From contig NZ_CP018016.1 in assembly GCF_000280495.2 (NCBI RefSeq), positions 310,001-374,000 on the forward strand: 64,000 nt of DNA. Reading direction: 5' to 3'. The notes below the pieces were generated by a model. It worked only from the letters and a program-made list of their open reading frames with translations. It searched no databases and was not told where the DNA came from. Positions 7,772 to 16,583 of this stretch are shown piece after piece. Position numbers and translations under genes: made by a program. How positions within the stretch are numbered: position 1 is the first letter of the stretch; each line of letters starts with the position of its first letter. The DNA is from Kosakonia radicincitans DSM 16656 (GTDB lineage: Bacteria; Pseudomonadota; Gammaproteobacteria; Enterobacterales; Enterobacteriaceae).

Positions 7772-9037
7772 GTGAAGAATAACGAACTACATCAGCGCCG
7801 TTTACAGGCGACGCCGCGCGGTATTGGAGTGATGTGCGGGTTTTATGCGGAAAAAGCAGAAAATGCCACATTATGGGATGTCGAAGGCAACGAAGTCATC
7901 GACTTCGCTGCCGGGATCGCGGTGCTCAATACCGGGCATCGTCACCCGAAAGTAATGGCTGCGGTGGAAAAGCAGTTGCAGGCATTTACGCACACCGCTT
8001 ACCAAATCGTTCCTTACGAAAGCTATGTTTCGCTGGCGGAACGTATTAACGAACGCGTGCCCGTTGATGGCCCGGCGAAAACGGCGTTTTTCTCAACCGG
8101 CGCGGAAGCGGTGGAGAACGCGGTGAAAATTGCCCGCGCTTACACCAAACGCCCTGGCGTGATTACCTTCGGCGGCGGTTTTCATGGCCGTACGTTTATG
8201 ACCATGGCGCTGACCGGGAAGGTTGCCCCGTACAAAATCGGGTTTGGTCCGTTCCCCGGCTCGATTTACCACGCACAATATCCGAATGCGCTGCATGGCG
8301 TCAGTACCGAAGATGCGCTGAAAAGTCTCGAACGCATTTTTAAAGCGGATATCGCGCCGGATCAGGTTGCGGCCATCCTGCTGGAGCCGGTTCAGGGCGA
8401 AGGCGGCTTTAACGTGGCGCCAGCGGATTTCATGAACGCGCTGCGCAAACTGTGCGACAGCCACGGCATTCTTTTGATTGTTGATGAAGTGCAGAGCGGC
8501 TTTGCCCGTACCGGCAAATTGTTCGCGACCGAGTATTACGATGTTAAACCGGATCTGATCACCATGGCGAAAAGCCTGGCGGGCGGGTTGCCGCTATCGG
8601 CGGTGGCAGGGCGTGCAGAGGTGATGGATGCGCCTGCGCCTGGCGGGCTGGGCGGCACTTACGCTGGTAACCCGCTGGCGGTGGCCGCAGCACACGCGGT
8701 GCTGGATGTGATTGACGAAGAGAACCTCTGTGAACGCGCTAACCATCTGGGCAAACATCTGGTGGAAGTGCTGACGCAGGCAAAAGCGCAGTGCTCGTAC
8801 ATCGCGGATATCCGCTCGCAGGGCTCGATGGTGGCTGTGGAATTTAACGATCCCAGTACCGGTGCGCCATCGCCTGAATTTACCAAACAGGTACAGGACA
8901 AGGCGCTGGCTGCAGGTGTGCTGCTGCTGAGCTGCGGTGTCTACGGCAACGTGATCCGTTTCCTCTATCCGTTAACCATTCCGGAAGTTCAGTTCCGCAA
9001 AGCGCTGGATATTATCCACCAGTCGCTGACCCGCTAA
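7772..9037 (+). CDS. gabT: 4-aminobutyrate--2-oxoglutarate aminotransferase (GabT-like)
   Basis: This 421-residue class III PLP aminotransferase most likely transfers the amino group of GABA to 2-oxoglutarate, giving succinate semialdehyde and glutamate. Family motifs are NTGHRHPKV, FFSTGAEAVENAVKIAR, GGGFHGRT, EPVQGEGGF, DEVQSGFARTGK and the PLP-lysine motif TMAKSLAGGLPLS with Lys267. The start is GTG at 7772, with GAGGG nearby. Length and motifs match GabT/PuuE; I cannot separate GABA from other omega-amino acid substrates by eye. No succinate-semialdehyde dehydrogenase or GABA permease lies beside it, unlike E. coli gabDTP. A terminator follows, so it appears monocistronic. Confidence 0.88.
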   Translation: MKNNELHQRRLQATPRGIGVMCGFYAEKAENATLWDVEGNEVIDFAAGIAVLNTGHRHPKVMAAVEKQLQAFTHTAYQIVPYESYVSLAERINERVPVDGPAKTAFFSTGAEAVENAVKIARAYTKRPGVITFGGGFHGRTFMTMALTGKVAPYKIGFGPFPGSIYHAQYPNALHGVSTEDALKSLERIFKADIAPDQVAAILLEPVQGEGGFNVAPADFMNALRKLCDSHGILLIVDEVQSGFARTGKLFATEYYDVKPDLITMAKSLAGGLPLSAVAGRAEVMDAPAPGGLGGTYAGNPLAVAAAHAVLDVIDEENLCERANHLGKHLVEVLTQAKAQCSYIADIRSQGSMVAVEFNDPSTGAPSPEFTKQVQDKALAAGVLLLSCGVYGNVIRFLYPLTIPEVQFRKALDIIHQSLTR

Positions 9038-9043
9038 GTATTC

Positions 9044-9067
9044 AGCCGCCTTATGGGCGGCTTTTTT
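9044..9067 (+). terminator. Terminator of the gabT-like gene
   Basis: AGCCGCC (9044-9050), loop TTAT, GGGCGGCT (9055-9062), then six T residues: a classic intrinsic terminator 6 bases after the stop. Confidence 0.9.
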
Positions 9068-9137
9068 ACAGCGTGTCATCACTCTGTCGCATAACCTTCA
9101 AAATTGTTATTCCATATTCTGAAAAATGGGGTATGTT

Positions 9138-9157
9138 TTAGCAGAGTATGCTGCTAA
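9138..9157. promoter_or_regulatory. Lrp-like box upstream of livJ
   Basis: TTAGCAG-AGTATG-CTGCTAA is a perfect 7-6-7 inverted repeat about 120 bases before the livJ start. Its core TAGCAGAGTATGCTG fits the published Lrp consensus YAGHAWATTWTDCTR at 13 of 15 positions. Lrp with leucine represses liv transport in E. coli, so this is a sensible operator candidate. Confidence 0.55.
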
Positions 9158-9278
9158 GGCACCGGCAGAATGGCTAATAACTACTATCATATTCTTTGCT
9201 TATGATGGTAATCAAAATAATGTGCCACACAACAACATCACAACAAATGCAATAACCATAACAATGGGGAAACTCAGG

Positions 9279-10382
9279 ATGAAAATGAAGGGCAAAGCGT
9301 TACTGGCAGGATGTATTGCGTTAGCAATGAGCAACGTGGCATTCGCCAAAGATATTAAAGTTGCCGTTGTCGGTGCGATGTCCGGTCCGGTTGCGCAGTA
9401 TGGCGACCAGGAATTTACCGGCGCTGAGCAGGCTATCGCAGACATCAACGCGAAGGGCGGCATCAAAGGCGACAAACTGGTAGCGGTAAAATATGACGAT
9501 GCGTGTGACCCAAAACAAGCGGTTGCAGTAGCCAACAAAGTGGTCAACGACGGCATCAAATATGTTATCGGTCACCTGTGCTCCTCTTCTACTCAGCCTG
9601 CGTCTGATATCTATGAAGACGAAGGTATTCTGATGATCACGCCTGCGGCGACAGCGCCGGAGCTGACCGCGCGCGGTTACAAACTGACGCTGCGCACGAC
9701 TGGCCTGGATTCCGATCAGGGCCCGACCGCGGCGAAATACATTCTGGACAAAGTGAAACCGCAGCGCATCGCGGTCATCCACGATAAACAGCAGTATGGT
9801 GAAGGTCTGGCGCGTGCGGTGCAGGACGGCCTGAAAAAAGGCGGCGCCAACGTGGTGTTCTTTGACGGTATCACCGCTGGTGAGAAAGATTTCTCCACGC
9901 TGGTGGCGCGTCTGAAGAAAGAGAACATCGATTTCGTCTACTACGGCGGCTATCACCCGGAAATGGGGCAGATCCTGCGTCAGTCACGCGCAGCTGGCCT
10001 GAAAACCCAGTTTATGGGGCCGGAAGGCGTAGCGAACGTCTCCCTGTCTAACATCGCGGGCGATTCAGCAGAAGGCATGCTGGTGACGAAGCCGAAGAAC
10101 TACGATCAGATCCCGGCGAACAAACCGATTGTTGATGCTATCAAAGCGAAGAAACAGGATCCGAGCGGCGCATTCGTGTGGACCACCTACGCAGCCGTGC
10201 AGTCTCTGGCGGCAGGTCTGAACCAGACTGCGGAACCGGACGCGATTGCCACTTACCTGAAAGGGCACACTGTTGATACCGTGATGGGGCCGCTGTCATG
10301 GGATCAGAAGGGCGATCTGAAAGGCTTTGAGTTTGGTGTGTTTACCTGGCACGCGAACGGTACGGCGACTGACGCTAAGTAA
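9279..10382 (+). CDS. livJ: Leu/Ile/Val periplasmic binding protein LivJ
   Basis: LivJ captures leucine, isoleucine and valine in the periplasm and delivers them to LivHMGF. The 367-residue precursor starts [22 protein letters not shown] with a signal peptide cut after about residue 23. The mature protein begins [20 protein letters not shown]. The conserved disulfide cysteines are in DDACDPK and GHLCSSST. The ATG at 9279 is chosen because it gives the signal peptide and E. coli length and follows an AGGA; in-frame starts further upstream would bury the signal sequence. It is strongly similar to livK, 1 kb downstream. Confidence 0.97.
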   Translation: MKMKGKALLAGCIALAMSNVAFAKDIKVAVVGAMSGPVAQYGDQEFTGAEQAIADINAKGGIKGDKLVAVKYDDACDPKQAVAVANKVVNDGIKYVIGHLCSSSTQPASDIYEDEGILMITPAATAPELTARGYKLTLRTTGLDSDQGPTAAKYILDKVKPQRIAVIHDKQQYGEGLARAVQDGLKKGGANVVFFDGITAGEKDFSTLVARLKKENIDFVYYGGYHPEMGQILRQSRAAGLKTQFMGPEGVANVSLSNIAGDSAEGMLVTKPKNYDQIPANKPIVDAIKAKKQDPSGAFVWTTYAAVQSLAAGLNQTAEPDAIATYLKGHTVDTVMGPLSWDQKGDLKGFEFGVFTWHANGTATDAK

Positions 10383-10394
10383 TTTTATGAACTG

Positions 10395-10512
10395 ACCGTC
10401 GCCTTTCGCGCCACAGATTCGTTGGCTGCATTCACTCACCCCGGTCACTTACTTCAGTAAGCTCCCGGGGATGAACGAACTTGCTGGCTTCCTGCGACAC
10501 GAAATTCCTGGT
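10395..10512. repeat. ERIC element (enterobacterial repetitive intergenic consensus)
   Basis: The central part reads CACTCACCCCGGTCACTTAC then TTCAGTAAGCTCCCGGGGAT, matching the ERIC core (the regions used for the ERIC1R and ERIC2 primers) with a few changes. Flanking GTTGGCTGCATTC and GGCTTCCTGCGACACGAAAT also fit the roughly 127-bp consensus. It lies in the livJ 3' region and would fold into a long hairpin if transcribed. The outer boundaries are approximate. Confidence 0.88.
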
Positions 10513-10531
10513 CAGAAGATCGTTATTTTCT

Positions 10532-10566
10532 ATGCCGGGTAAGCAAACGCTACCCGGCATTTTTTA
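10532..10566. terminator. Bidirectional terminator between livJ and panM
   Basis: ATGCCGGGTA (10532-10541) and TACCCGGCAT (10551-10560) make a perfect 10-bp stem with a 9-base loop, followed by a T tract on the plus strand. It serves livJ and overlaps the 3' end of panM on the minus strand. Confidence 0.85.
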
Positions 10567-10947
10567 TCGTTTTTCCCAGCCATTTTCCTGCGCGGTAAAG
10601 CCCAACGTCTGAGCGAACGCCGCCATCACACTGCGATCTTCGACACCAATATCAGCAATCCACCAACTGGTGATGCTGGGGTTATCACGAATCACTTCTT
10701 CAACGAGGTACTGCCCAACGCCGCGACGGCGAGTGATATCGCGCACGCGCAGCGAATCCAGCGCACCTTCGGTGCCGCGCAGGGTGACGCGCACGGCAGC
10801 CAGCAGGCGATCGTTAAAGCGGGCCGCATAAATGCGGTGGTCATCATCCACTTCAAGGGAAGCAGGAGAGTATTCCGGCCAGACTTTCGCTAAATCAATA
10901 TGATCCTGCTCGGTAAAGGTTACCAGTCGGATGATAGTCAATTTCAT
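10564..10947 (-). CDS. panM: PanD maturation/regulation acetyltransferase-fold protein PanM
   Basis: PanM (PanZ) binds the aspartate decarboxylase proenzyme PanD, promotes its self-cleavage and, with acetyl-CoA, restrains beta-alanine production for coenzyme A synthesis. The 127-residue product starts MKLTIIRLVTFTEQD and has a GNAT core including LDSLRVRDITRRRGVGQYLV, the acetyl-CoA binding loop. E. coli PanM has 127 residues. An ATG five codons upstream is possible but less like the family. It sits inside the liv cluster on the opposite strand, as in E. coli. Confidence 0.92.
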   Translation of the reverse strand: MKLTIIRLVTFTEQDHIDLAKVWPEYSPASLEVDDDHRIYAARFNDRLLAAVRVTLRGTEGALDSLRVRDITRRRGVGQYLVEEVIRDNPSITSWWIADIGVEDRSVMAAFAQTLGFTAQENGWEKR

Positions 10948-11374
10948 GTACAGCTTGTCCAAAACGCAAAAGATAGTGTGAGTGTAATCAATTTCATCGG
11001 CCGGAGAGGGGTAGTTTTTTATTTTTCATTCGGCAGGTGAATAATTTTGCCGCAGACGTTCAGCCAGTGTGAAACATTAGAGATCGAAAAGCAGGCAGCA
11101 TTTTAACCTGATTGGTAGTGATTTATTCCGCTTTATGTACCATTATTTTATGCTGGCAATGGGACTTTTTTTGTTTATCTCCGATTAAATACAGAATATT
11201 ATCTGTGCTTAATCGCCTGAAAAATAGAGGATTTAGTCTGGTTTTTGCCAAAAAACTGCGCTAAACCATTAAAGGCGCTGGTAAAAATAGCGTTGTGCAT
11301 TAAAAGTACAGAATGCTTTTTAACCATAAAAAAACAAAATTATTACACGACATCACGAATGGGGATTTACAACA
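10948..11374. other. 427-bp intergenic region upstream of livK
   Basis: This AT-rich stretch separates panM from livK. It carries an Lrp-like site at 11191-11206 and long A/T tracts (11160-11175, 11325-11345). No ORF with a plausible ribosome site and no terminator-like hairpin stands out. It probably holds the livK-livHMGF promoter and a long leader. Confidence 0.5.
11191..11206. promoter_or_regulatory. Lrp-like box upstream of livK
   Basis: ACAGA-ATATTA-TCTGT is a near-symmetric AT-rich site. CAGAATATTAT fits the first 11 positions of the Lrp consensus, and the remaining positions do not. Lrp/leucine control of livK is established in E. coli; this particular site is inferred. Confidence 0.4.
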
Positions 11375-12484
11375 ATGAGAAGGAACGCGAAGACATTAAT
11401 CGCGGGAATGGTTGCACTTGCGATGTCTCACGCGGCCGTGGCGAAGGATATTAAAGTGGCGGTTGTTGGGGCGATGTCCGGTCCTGTTGCGCAGTGGGGC
11501 GACATGGAATTTAATGGCGCGCGCCAGGCTATCCACGATATCAACGCCAAAGGCGGAATCAAGGGCGACAAACTGGTTGCTGTTGAGTACGACGACGCCT
11601 GTGACCCGAAACAAGCCGTTGCCGTAGCGAACAAAATCGTTAACGACGGTGTGAAATATGTAATTGGCCATCTCTGCTCCTCCTCCACGCAGCCTGCATC
11701 TGATATCTACGAAGACGAAGGTATTCTGATGATCACGCCAGGCGCGACGAATCCGGAACTGACTCAGCGCGGCTATCAGCACATTATGCGCACCGCCGGG
11801 CTGGACTCTTCGCAGGGGCCGACCGCCGCGAAATACATTCTGAATTCGGTTAAACCGCAGCGTATCGCCATCATTCACGATAAGCAGCAGTACGGAGAAG
11901 GTCTTGCTCGTTCCGTGCAGGAAGGGCTGAAAGCTGGCGGCGCAAACATTGTCTTTTTTGATGGCATCACCGCCGGGGAGAAAGATTTCTCCGCGCTTAT
12001 CGCCCGTCTGCAAAAAGAAAATATCGATTTTGTCTACTACGGTGGTTATTACCCGGAGATGGGACAAATGCTGCGCCAGGCGCGCGCCAGCGGACTGAAA
12101 ACCCAATTTATGGGGCCGGAAGGCGTGGGTAACGCTTCTCTGTCTAACATCGCGGGCAATGCGGCGGAAGGCATGCTGGTGACGATGCCGAAGCGCTATG
12201 ACCAGGATCCGGCGAACCAGAGCATCGTCGATGCCCTGAAAGCGCAGAAGAAAGATGCGAGCGGGCCATATGTGTGGATCACATACGCTGCCGTGCAATC
12301 GCTGGCGACCGCGCTGGAGCGTACCGGCAGCGACGATCCGCTGACGCTTATCAAAGATTTAAAAGCCAACGGGGCTAAAACCGTGATTGGGCCGCTGAAC
12401 TGGGATGAAAAAGGCGATCTGAAAGGATTTGAGTTTGGCGTCTTCCAATGGCACGCCGATGGTTCGTCCTCTGTGGCGAAATAA
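11375..12484 (+). CDS. livK: Leucine-specific periplasmic binding protein LivK
   Basis: LivK binds leucine and feeds the same LivHMGF permease as LivJ. The 369-residue precursor has the signal peptide [20 protein letters not shown] and mature start [20 protein letters not shown]; the Trp here (Tyr in LivJ) is typical of LivK. The two disulfide cysteines (DDACDPK, HLCSSST) are kept. Length equals the E. coli protein (369). It is followed by livH after 54 bases and heads livKHMGF. Confidence 0.97.
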   Translation: MRRNAKTLIAGMVALAMSHAAVAKDIKVAVVGAMSGPVAQWGDMEFNGARQAIHDINAKGGIKGDKLVAVEYDDACDPKQAVAVANKIVNDGVKYVIGHLCSSSTQPASDIYEDEGILMITPGATNPELTQRGYQHIMRTAGLDSSQGPTAAKYILNSVKPQRIAIIHDKQQYGEGLARSVQEGLKAGGANIVFFDGITAGEKDFSALIARLQKENIDFVYYGGYYPEMGQMLRQARASGLKTQFMGPEGVGNASLSNIAGNAAEGMLVTMPKRYDQDPANQSIVDALKAQKKDASGPYVWITYAAVQSLATALERTGSDDPLTLIKDLKANGAKTVIGPLNWDEKGDLKGFEFGVFQWHADGSSSVAK

Positions 12485-12538
12485 CTGTCATCCCGCTTCC
12501 TGGGCGCAATGTCCGGGAAGTTTTAAGAAGGTTAAGTT

Positions 12539-13461
<923 letters not shown>

Positions 13462-13465
<4 letters not shown>

Positions 13466-14739
13466 AACCGATGCATTTTGCGATGGCGCTGCTTTCCGCC
13501 GCGATGTTCTTCGTGCTGGCTGGCGTCTTTATGGGTGTCCAGCTTGAGCTGGATGGCACCAAACTGGTGGTGAACACCGCTGCGGATATCCGCTGGCAGT
13601 GGATCATCATCGGTACTGCCGTGGTCTTTTTCTTCCAGTTGCTGCGACCGCTGTTACAGAAAGGCCTGCGCGGCGTTTCCGGTCCGAAATTCGTTCTGCC
13701 GGCTATCGATGGCTCAACGGTAAAACAGAAACTGTTCCTGCTGGCGCTGCTGGTTATCGCCGTGGCGTGGCCGTTTGTGGTGTCGCGCGGCACGGTGGAT
13801 ATCGCCACTATGACGATGATTTATATCATCCTCGGCCTTGGGCTGAACGTAGTCGTGGGGCTTTCCGGCCTGCTGGTGCTGGGCTACGGCGGTTTTTACG
13901 CCATCGGTGCCTATACCTTCGCACTGTTGAACCACTATTACGGGCTGGGTTTCTGGACCTGCCTGCCGCTGGCGGGGCTGGTTTCCGCGGCTGCCGGGTT
14001 CCTGCTGGGCTTCCCGGTTCTGCGTCTGCGCGGCGACTATCTGGCGATTGTGACGCTCGGCTTCGGTGAAATCGTCCGTATCCTGCTGTTGAATAACACC
14101 GAAATTACCGGCGGCCCGAACGGCATCAGCCAGATCCCGAAACCGACGCTGTTCGGCCTGGAGTTCAGCCGTACTGCGCGAGAAGGCGGCTGGGATACCT
14201 TCAGCAACTTCTTCCATGTGTCCTATGATCCGAATGACCGCGTGGTTTTCCTCTATCTGGTCGCGCTGTTGCTGGTCGTGGTCACGCTGTTTGTCATTAA
14301 CCGCCTGCTGCGTATGCCGCTTGGCCGTGCGTGGGAAGCGCTGCGTGAAGATGAAATCGCCTGTCGCTCGCTGGGCCTGAATCCGACGCGCATCAAGCTG
14401 ACCGCTTTTACCATCAGCGCCGCGTTTGCCGGTTTTGCCGGAACGCTGTTCGCTGCCCGCCAGGGGTTTGTCAGCCCGGAATCCTTCACCTTTGCCGAAT
14501 CTGCTTTTGTGCTGGCGATTGTGGTGCTGGGCGGTATGGGCTCGCAGTTTGCGGTTATTCTCGCGGCCATCCTGCTGGTGGTTTCCCGCGAGTTGATGCG
14601 TGATTTCAATGAATACAGCATGTTGATGCTGGGTGGTTTGATGGTACTGATGATGATTTGGCGTCCGCAAGGCTTGCTGCCGATGACCCGTCCGCAGTTG
14701 AAATTGAAAAACGGGCAAGCGAAAGGAGAGCAGGCATGA
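13462..14739 (+). CDS. livM: Branched-chain amino acid ABC permease LivM
   Basis: LivM is the second membrane subunit. The 425-residue protein has a long N-terminal membrane section (about residues 1-100), then the conserved permease core with [20 protein letters not shown] and the coupling loop [20 protein letters not shown]. Length agrees with E. coli LivM (425). Its start overlaps the livH stop, and its stop overlaps the livG start by 4 bases. Confidence 0.96.
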
Positions 14740-15503
14740 GTCAGCCATTGTTATCCGTAAACGGTCTGATGATGCGCTTCGGTGGTCTGCTGGCGGTGAA
14801 CAACGTCGCGCTGGATCTGCATCCACAAGAGATCGTTTCGCTGATTGGTCCGAACGGTGCGGGGAAAACCACCGTATTTAACTGCCTCACTGGTTTCTAT
14901 AAACCGACCGGCGGCACCATTATGCTGCGTGATAAGCACCTCGAAGGGTTGCCGGGCCAGCAAATCGCGCGGATGGGCGTGGTGCGTACTTTCCAGCACG
15001 TGCGCCTGTTCCGTGAAATGACGGTGATTGAGAACCTGCTGGTTGGCCAGCATCAGCAACTGAAAACCGGCGTCTTCTCCGGCCTGCTGAAAACTCCGTC
15101 ATTCCGCCGCGCACAAAGTGAAGCGCTGGATCGCGCCGCAGTGTGGCTGGAGCGTATCGGTTTGTTAGCCCACGCTAACCGCCAGGCCAGTAACCTGGCT
15201 TACGGCGACCAGCGTCGTCTGGAGATCGTCCGCTGCATGGTAACGCAGCCGGAGATCCTGATGCTCGACGAACCTGCGGCCGGCCTGAACCCGAAAGAGA
15301 CCAAAGAGCTGGACGAATTGATCGTCGAGCTGCGTAACAACCACAACACCACCATTCTGCTGATTGAGCACGATATGAAACTGGTGATGGGGATTTCCGA
15401 CAGGATTTATGTGGTGAACCAGGGGACGCCGCTGGCGAACGGGACGCCGGAAGAGATCCGTAACAATCCGGACGTGATCCGCGCATACCTGGGTGAGGCA
15501 TAA
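14736..15503 (+). CDS. livG: Branched-chain amino acid ABC ATPase LivG
   Basis: LivG energises transport together with LivF. The 255-residue protein shows Walker [10 protein letters not shown] at 38-46, a Q loop ([11 protein letters not shown]), a signature region ([16 protein letters not shown]) and Walker [14 protein letters not shown]. The ATG at 14736 is chosen over longer in-frame starts inside livM because it gives the family length and the ATGA overlap seen throughout the operon. Confidence 0.96.
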   Translation: MSQPLLSVNGLMMRFGGLLAVNNVALDLHPQEIVSLIGPNGAGKTTVFNCLTGFYKPTGGTIMLRDKHLEGLPGQQIARMGVVRTFQHVRLFREMTVIENLLVGQHQQLKTGVFSGLLKTPSFRRAQSEALDRAAVWLERIGLLAHANRQASNLAYGDQRRLEIVRCMVTQPEILMLDEPAAGLNPKETKELDELIVELRNNHNTTILLIEHDMKLVMGISDRIYVVNQGTPLANGTPEEIRNNPDVIRAYLGEA

Positions 15504-15504
15504 G

Positions 15505-16218
15505 ATGGAAAAAGTGATGTTATCTTTTGACAAAGTCAGCGCCCACTACGGCAAGATTCAGGCGCTGCACGATGTCAGTCTGCACATTAATCAGGGGGAA
15601 ATCGTGACCCTGATCGGCGCTAACGGCGCGGGCAAAACCACCCTGCTGGGCACCCTGTGCGGCGATCCGCGTGCGAGCAGCGGGCACATTATATTTGACG
15701 GCAAAGAGATCACCGACTGGCAGACCGCGAAAATCATGCGTGAAGCGGTGGCGATTGTGCCGGAAGGGCGTCGTGTCTTCTCACGAATGACTGTGGAAGA
15801 GAACCTGGCGATGGGCGGTTTCTTCGCCGATCGTGAACAGTTCCAGAGCCGCATTGAGCGGGTTTATGCGCTGTTCCCGCGTCTGCATGAACGGCGTATT
15901 CAGCGTGCGGGCACCATGTCCGGCGGCGAACAGCAGATGCTGGCGATTGGCCGCGCGCTGATGAGCCAGCCGCGTTTGTTGCTGCTGGATGAACCGTCGC
16001 TGGGCCTGGCACCTATCATCATTCAGCAAATCTTCGACACCATCGAGCAGCTGCGTAAAGAAGGGATGACCATCTTCCTGGTGGAGCAGAACGCCAACCA
16101 GGCGCTGAAGCTCGCCGATCGCGGTTACGTGCTGGAAAACGGCCACGTGGTGCTGGAAGATACCGGCGACGCGCTGCTGGCGAACGAAGCGGTGCGCAGC
16201 GCTTATCTCGGCGGGTAA
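15505..16218 (+). CDS. livF: Branched-chain amino acid ABC ATPase LivF
   Basis: LivF is the second ATPase of the importer. The 237-residue protein has Walker A GANGAGKTT at 38-46, signature MSGGEQQMLAIGRAL, Walker B LLLLDEPSLGLAP and switch region FLVEQNANQ. The ATG at 15505 lies one base after the livG stop. It is the last gene of livKHMGF, and a strong terminator follows. Confidence 0.96.
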   Translation: MEKVMLSFDKVSAHYGKIQALHDVSLHINQGEIVTLIGANGAGKTTLLGTLCGDPRASSGHIIFDGKEITDWQTAKIMREAVAIVPEGRRVFSRMTVEENLAMGGFFADREQFQSRIERVYALFPRLHERRIQRAGTMSGGEQQMLAIGRALMSQPRLLLLDEPSLGLAPIIIQQIFDTIEQLRKEGMTIFLVEQNANQALKLADRGYVLENGHVVLEDTGDALLANEAVRSAYLGG

Positions 16219-16240
16219 CTCCTTGAGGTAACAGTATTTA

Positions 16241-16267
16241 AACCGGCCTCCAGGGGCCGGTTTTTTT
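16241..16267 (+). terminator. Terminator of the liv operon
   Basis: AACCGGCC (16241-16248) pairs with GGCCGGTT (16255-16262), and a run of T follows. It is a strong intrinsic terminator 22 bases after livF. Confidence 0.9.
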
Positions 16268-16346
16268 ATCAAATTTTATGCGGGCAAGTATCCTGGCGGC
16301 TTGTCGATATACCTGACAAGCTGAGTCGCCGGGCGATTCATGTAAT

Positions 16347-16379
16347 AAAAAGGCTTCTCTGCGACAGAGAAGCCTTTTT
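16347..16379. terminator. Perfect bidirectional hairpin terminator
   Basis: AAAAAGGCTTCTCTG (16347-16361), loop CGA, and CAGAGAAGCCTTTTT (16365-16379) form a perfect 15-bp stem with A/T ends, which acts as an intrinsic terminator in both directions. No annotated gene on either side obviously needs it, because livF already has a terminator 80 bases upstream. Confidence 0.75.
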
Positions 16380-16469
16380 ACCTTTACGGGCGGCATCATC
16401 GAATCGCCGATGAGCCGCCATTTTTCCGTCACCGTACCATCATCTCTGCGACATTTTCCTGACGCCTGG

Positions 16470-16509
16470 CTGTCATCTGATTGTAATTAAAAGGTTATTT
16501 TTCTGTAAT
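16470..16509 (+). promoter_or_regulatory. Pho box array upstream of ugpB
   Basis: Seven-base PhoB half-sites recur every 11 bases: CTGTCAT (16470), TTGTAAT (16481), AGGTTAT (16492) and CTGTAAT (16503). PhoB activation of ugp under phosphate starvation is established in E. coli. The TTATTTTTCTGTAATTCGAG stretch here closely resembles the E. coli promoter as I recall it. Confidence 0.75.
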
Positions 16510-16583
16510 TCGAGCGTGTCATGTTACCTCGCGAGCATAAAAACGCGTGATATCGCGCATCCCGCATAACAAGAGAGATCACA

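Larger units (their letters stand above)
16219..16583. other. 365-bp livF-ugpB intergenic region
   Basis: This gap contains the livF terminator, a second perfect bidirectional hairpin, a third GC-rich hairpin (GGCGGCATC...GATGAGCCGCC, about 16389-16420) followed by a T run, and the ugpB Pho box array. There is no protein-coding ORF. A possible minus-strand small RNA is discussed in the findings. Confidence 0.6.

Noticed and set aside
9126..9278. N-terminal extension of livJ by about 51 residues
   Set aside because: It would bury the signal peptide inside the protein and covers the Lrp-like palindrome; the ATG at 9279 has an AGGA ribosome site and gives the family length.
13714..14826. Minus-strand ORF of 370 codons opposite livM
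   Set aside because: Composition is Gln/Arg/His-rich, typical of a frame shadow; it runs across livM into livG and lacks an independent promoter or ribosome site.
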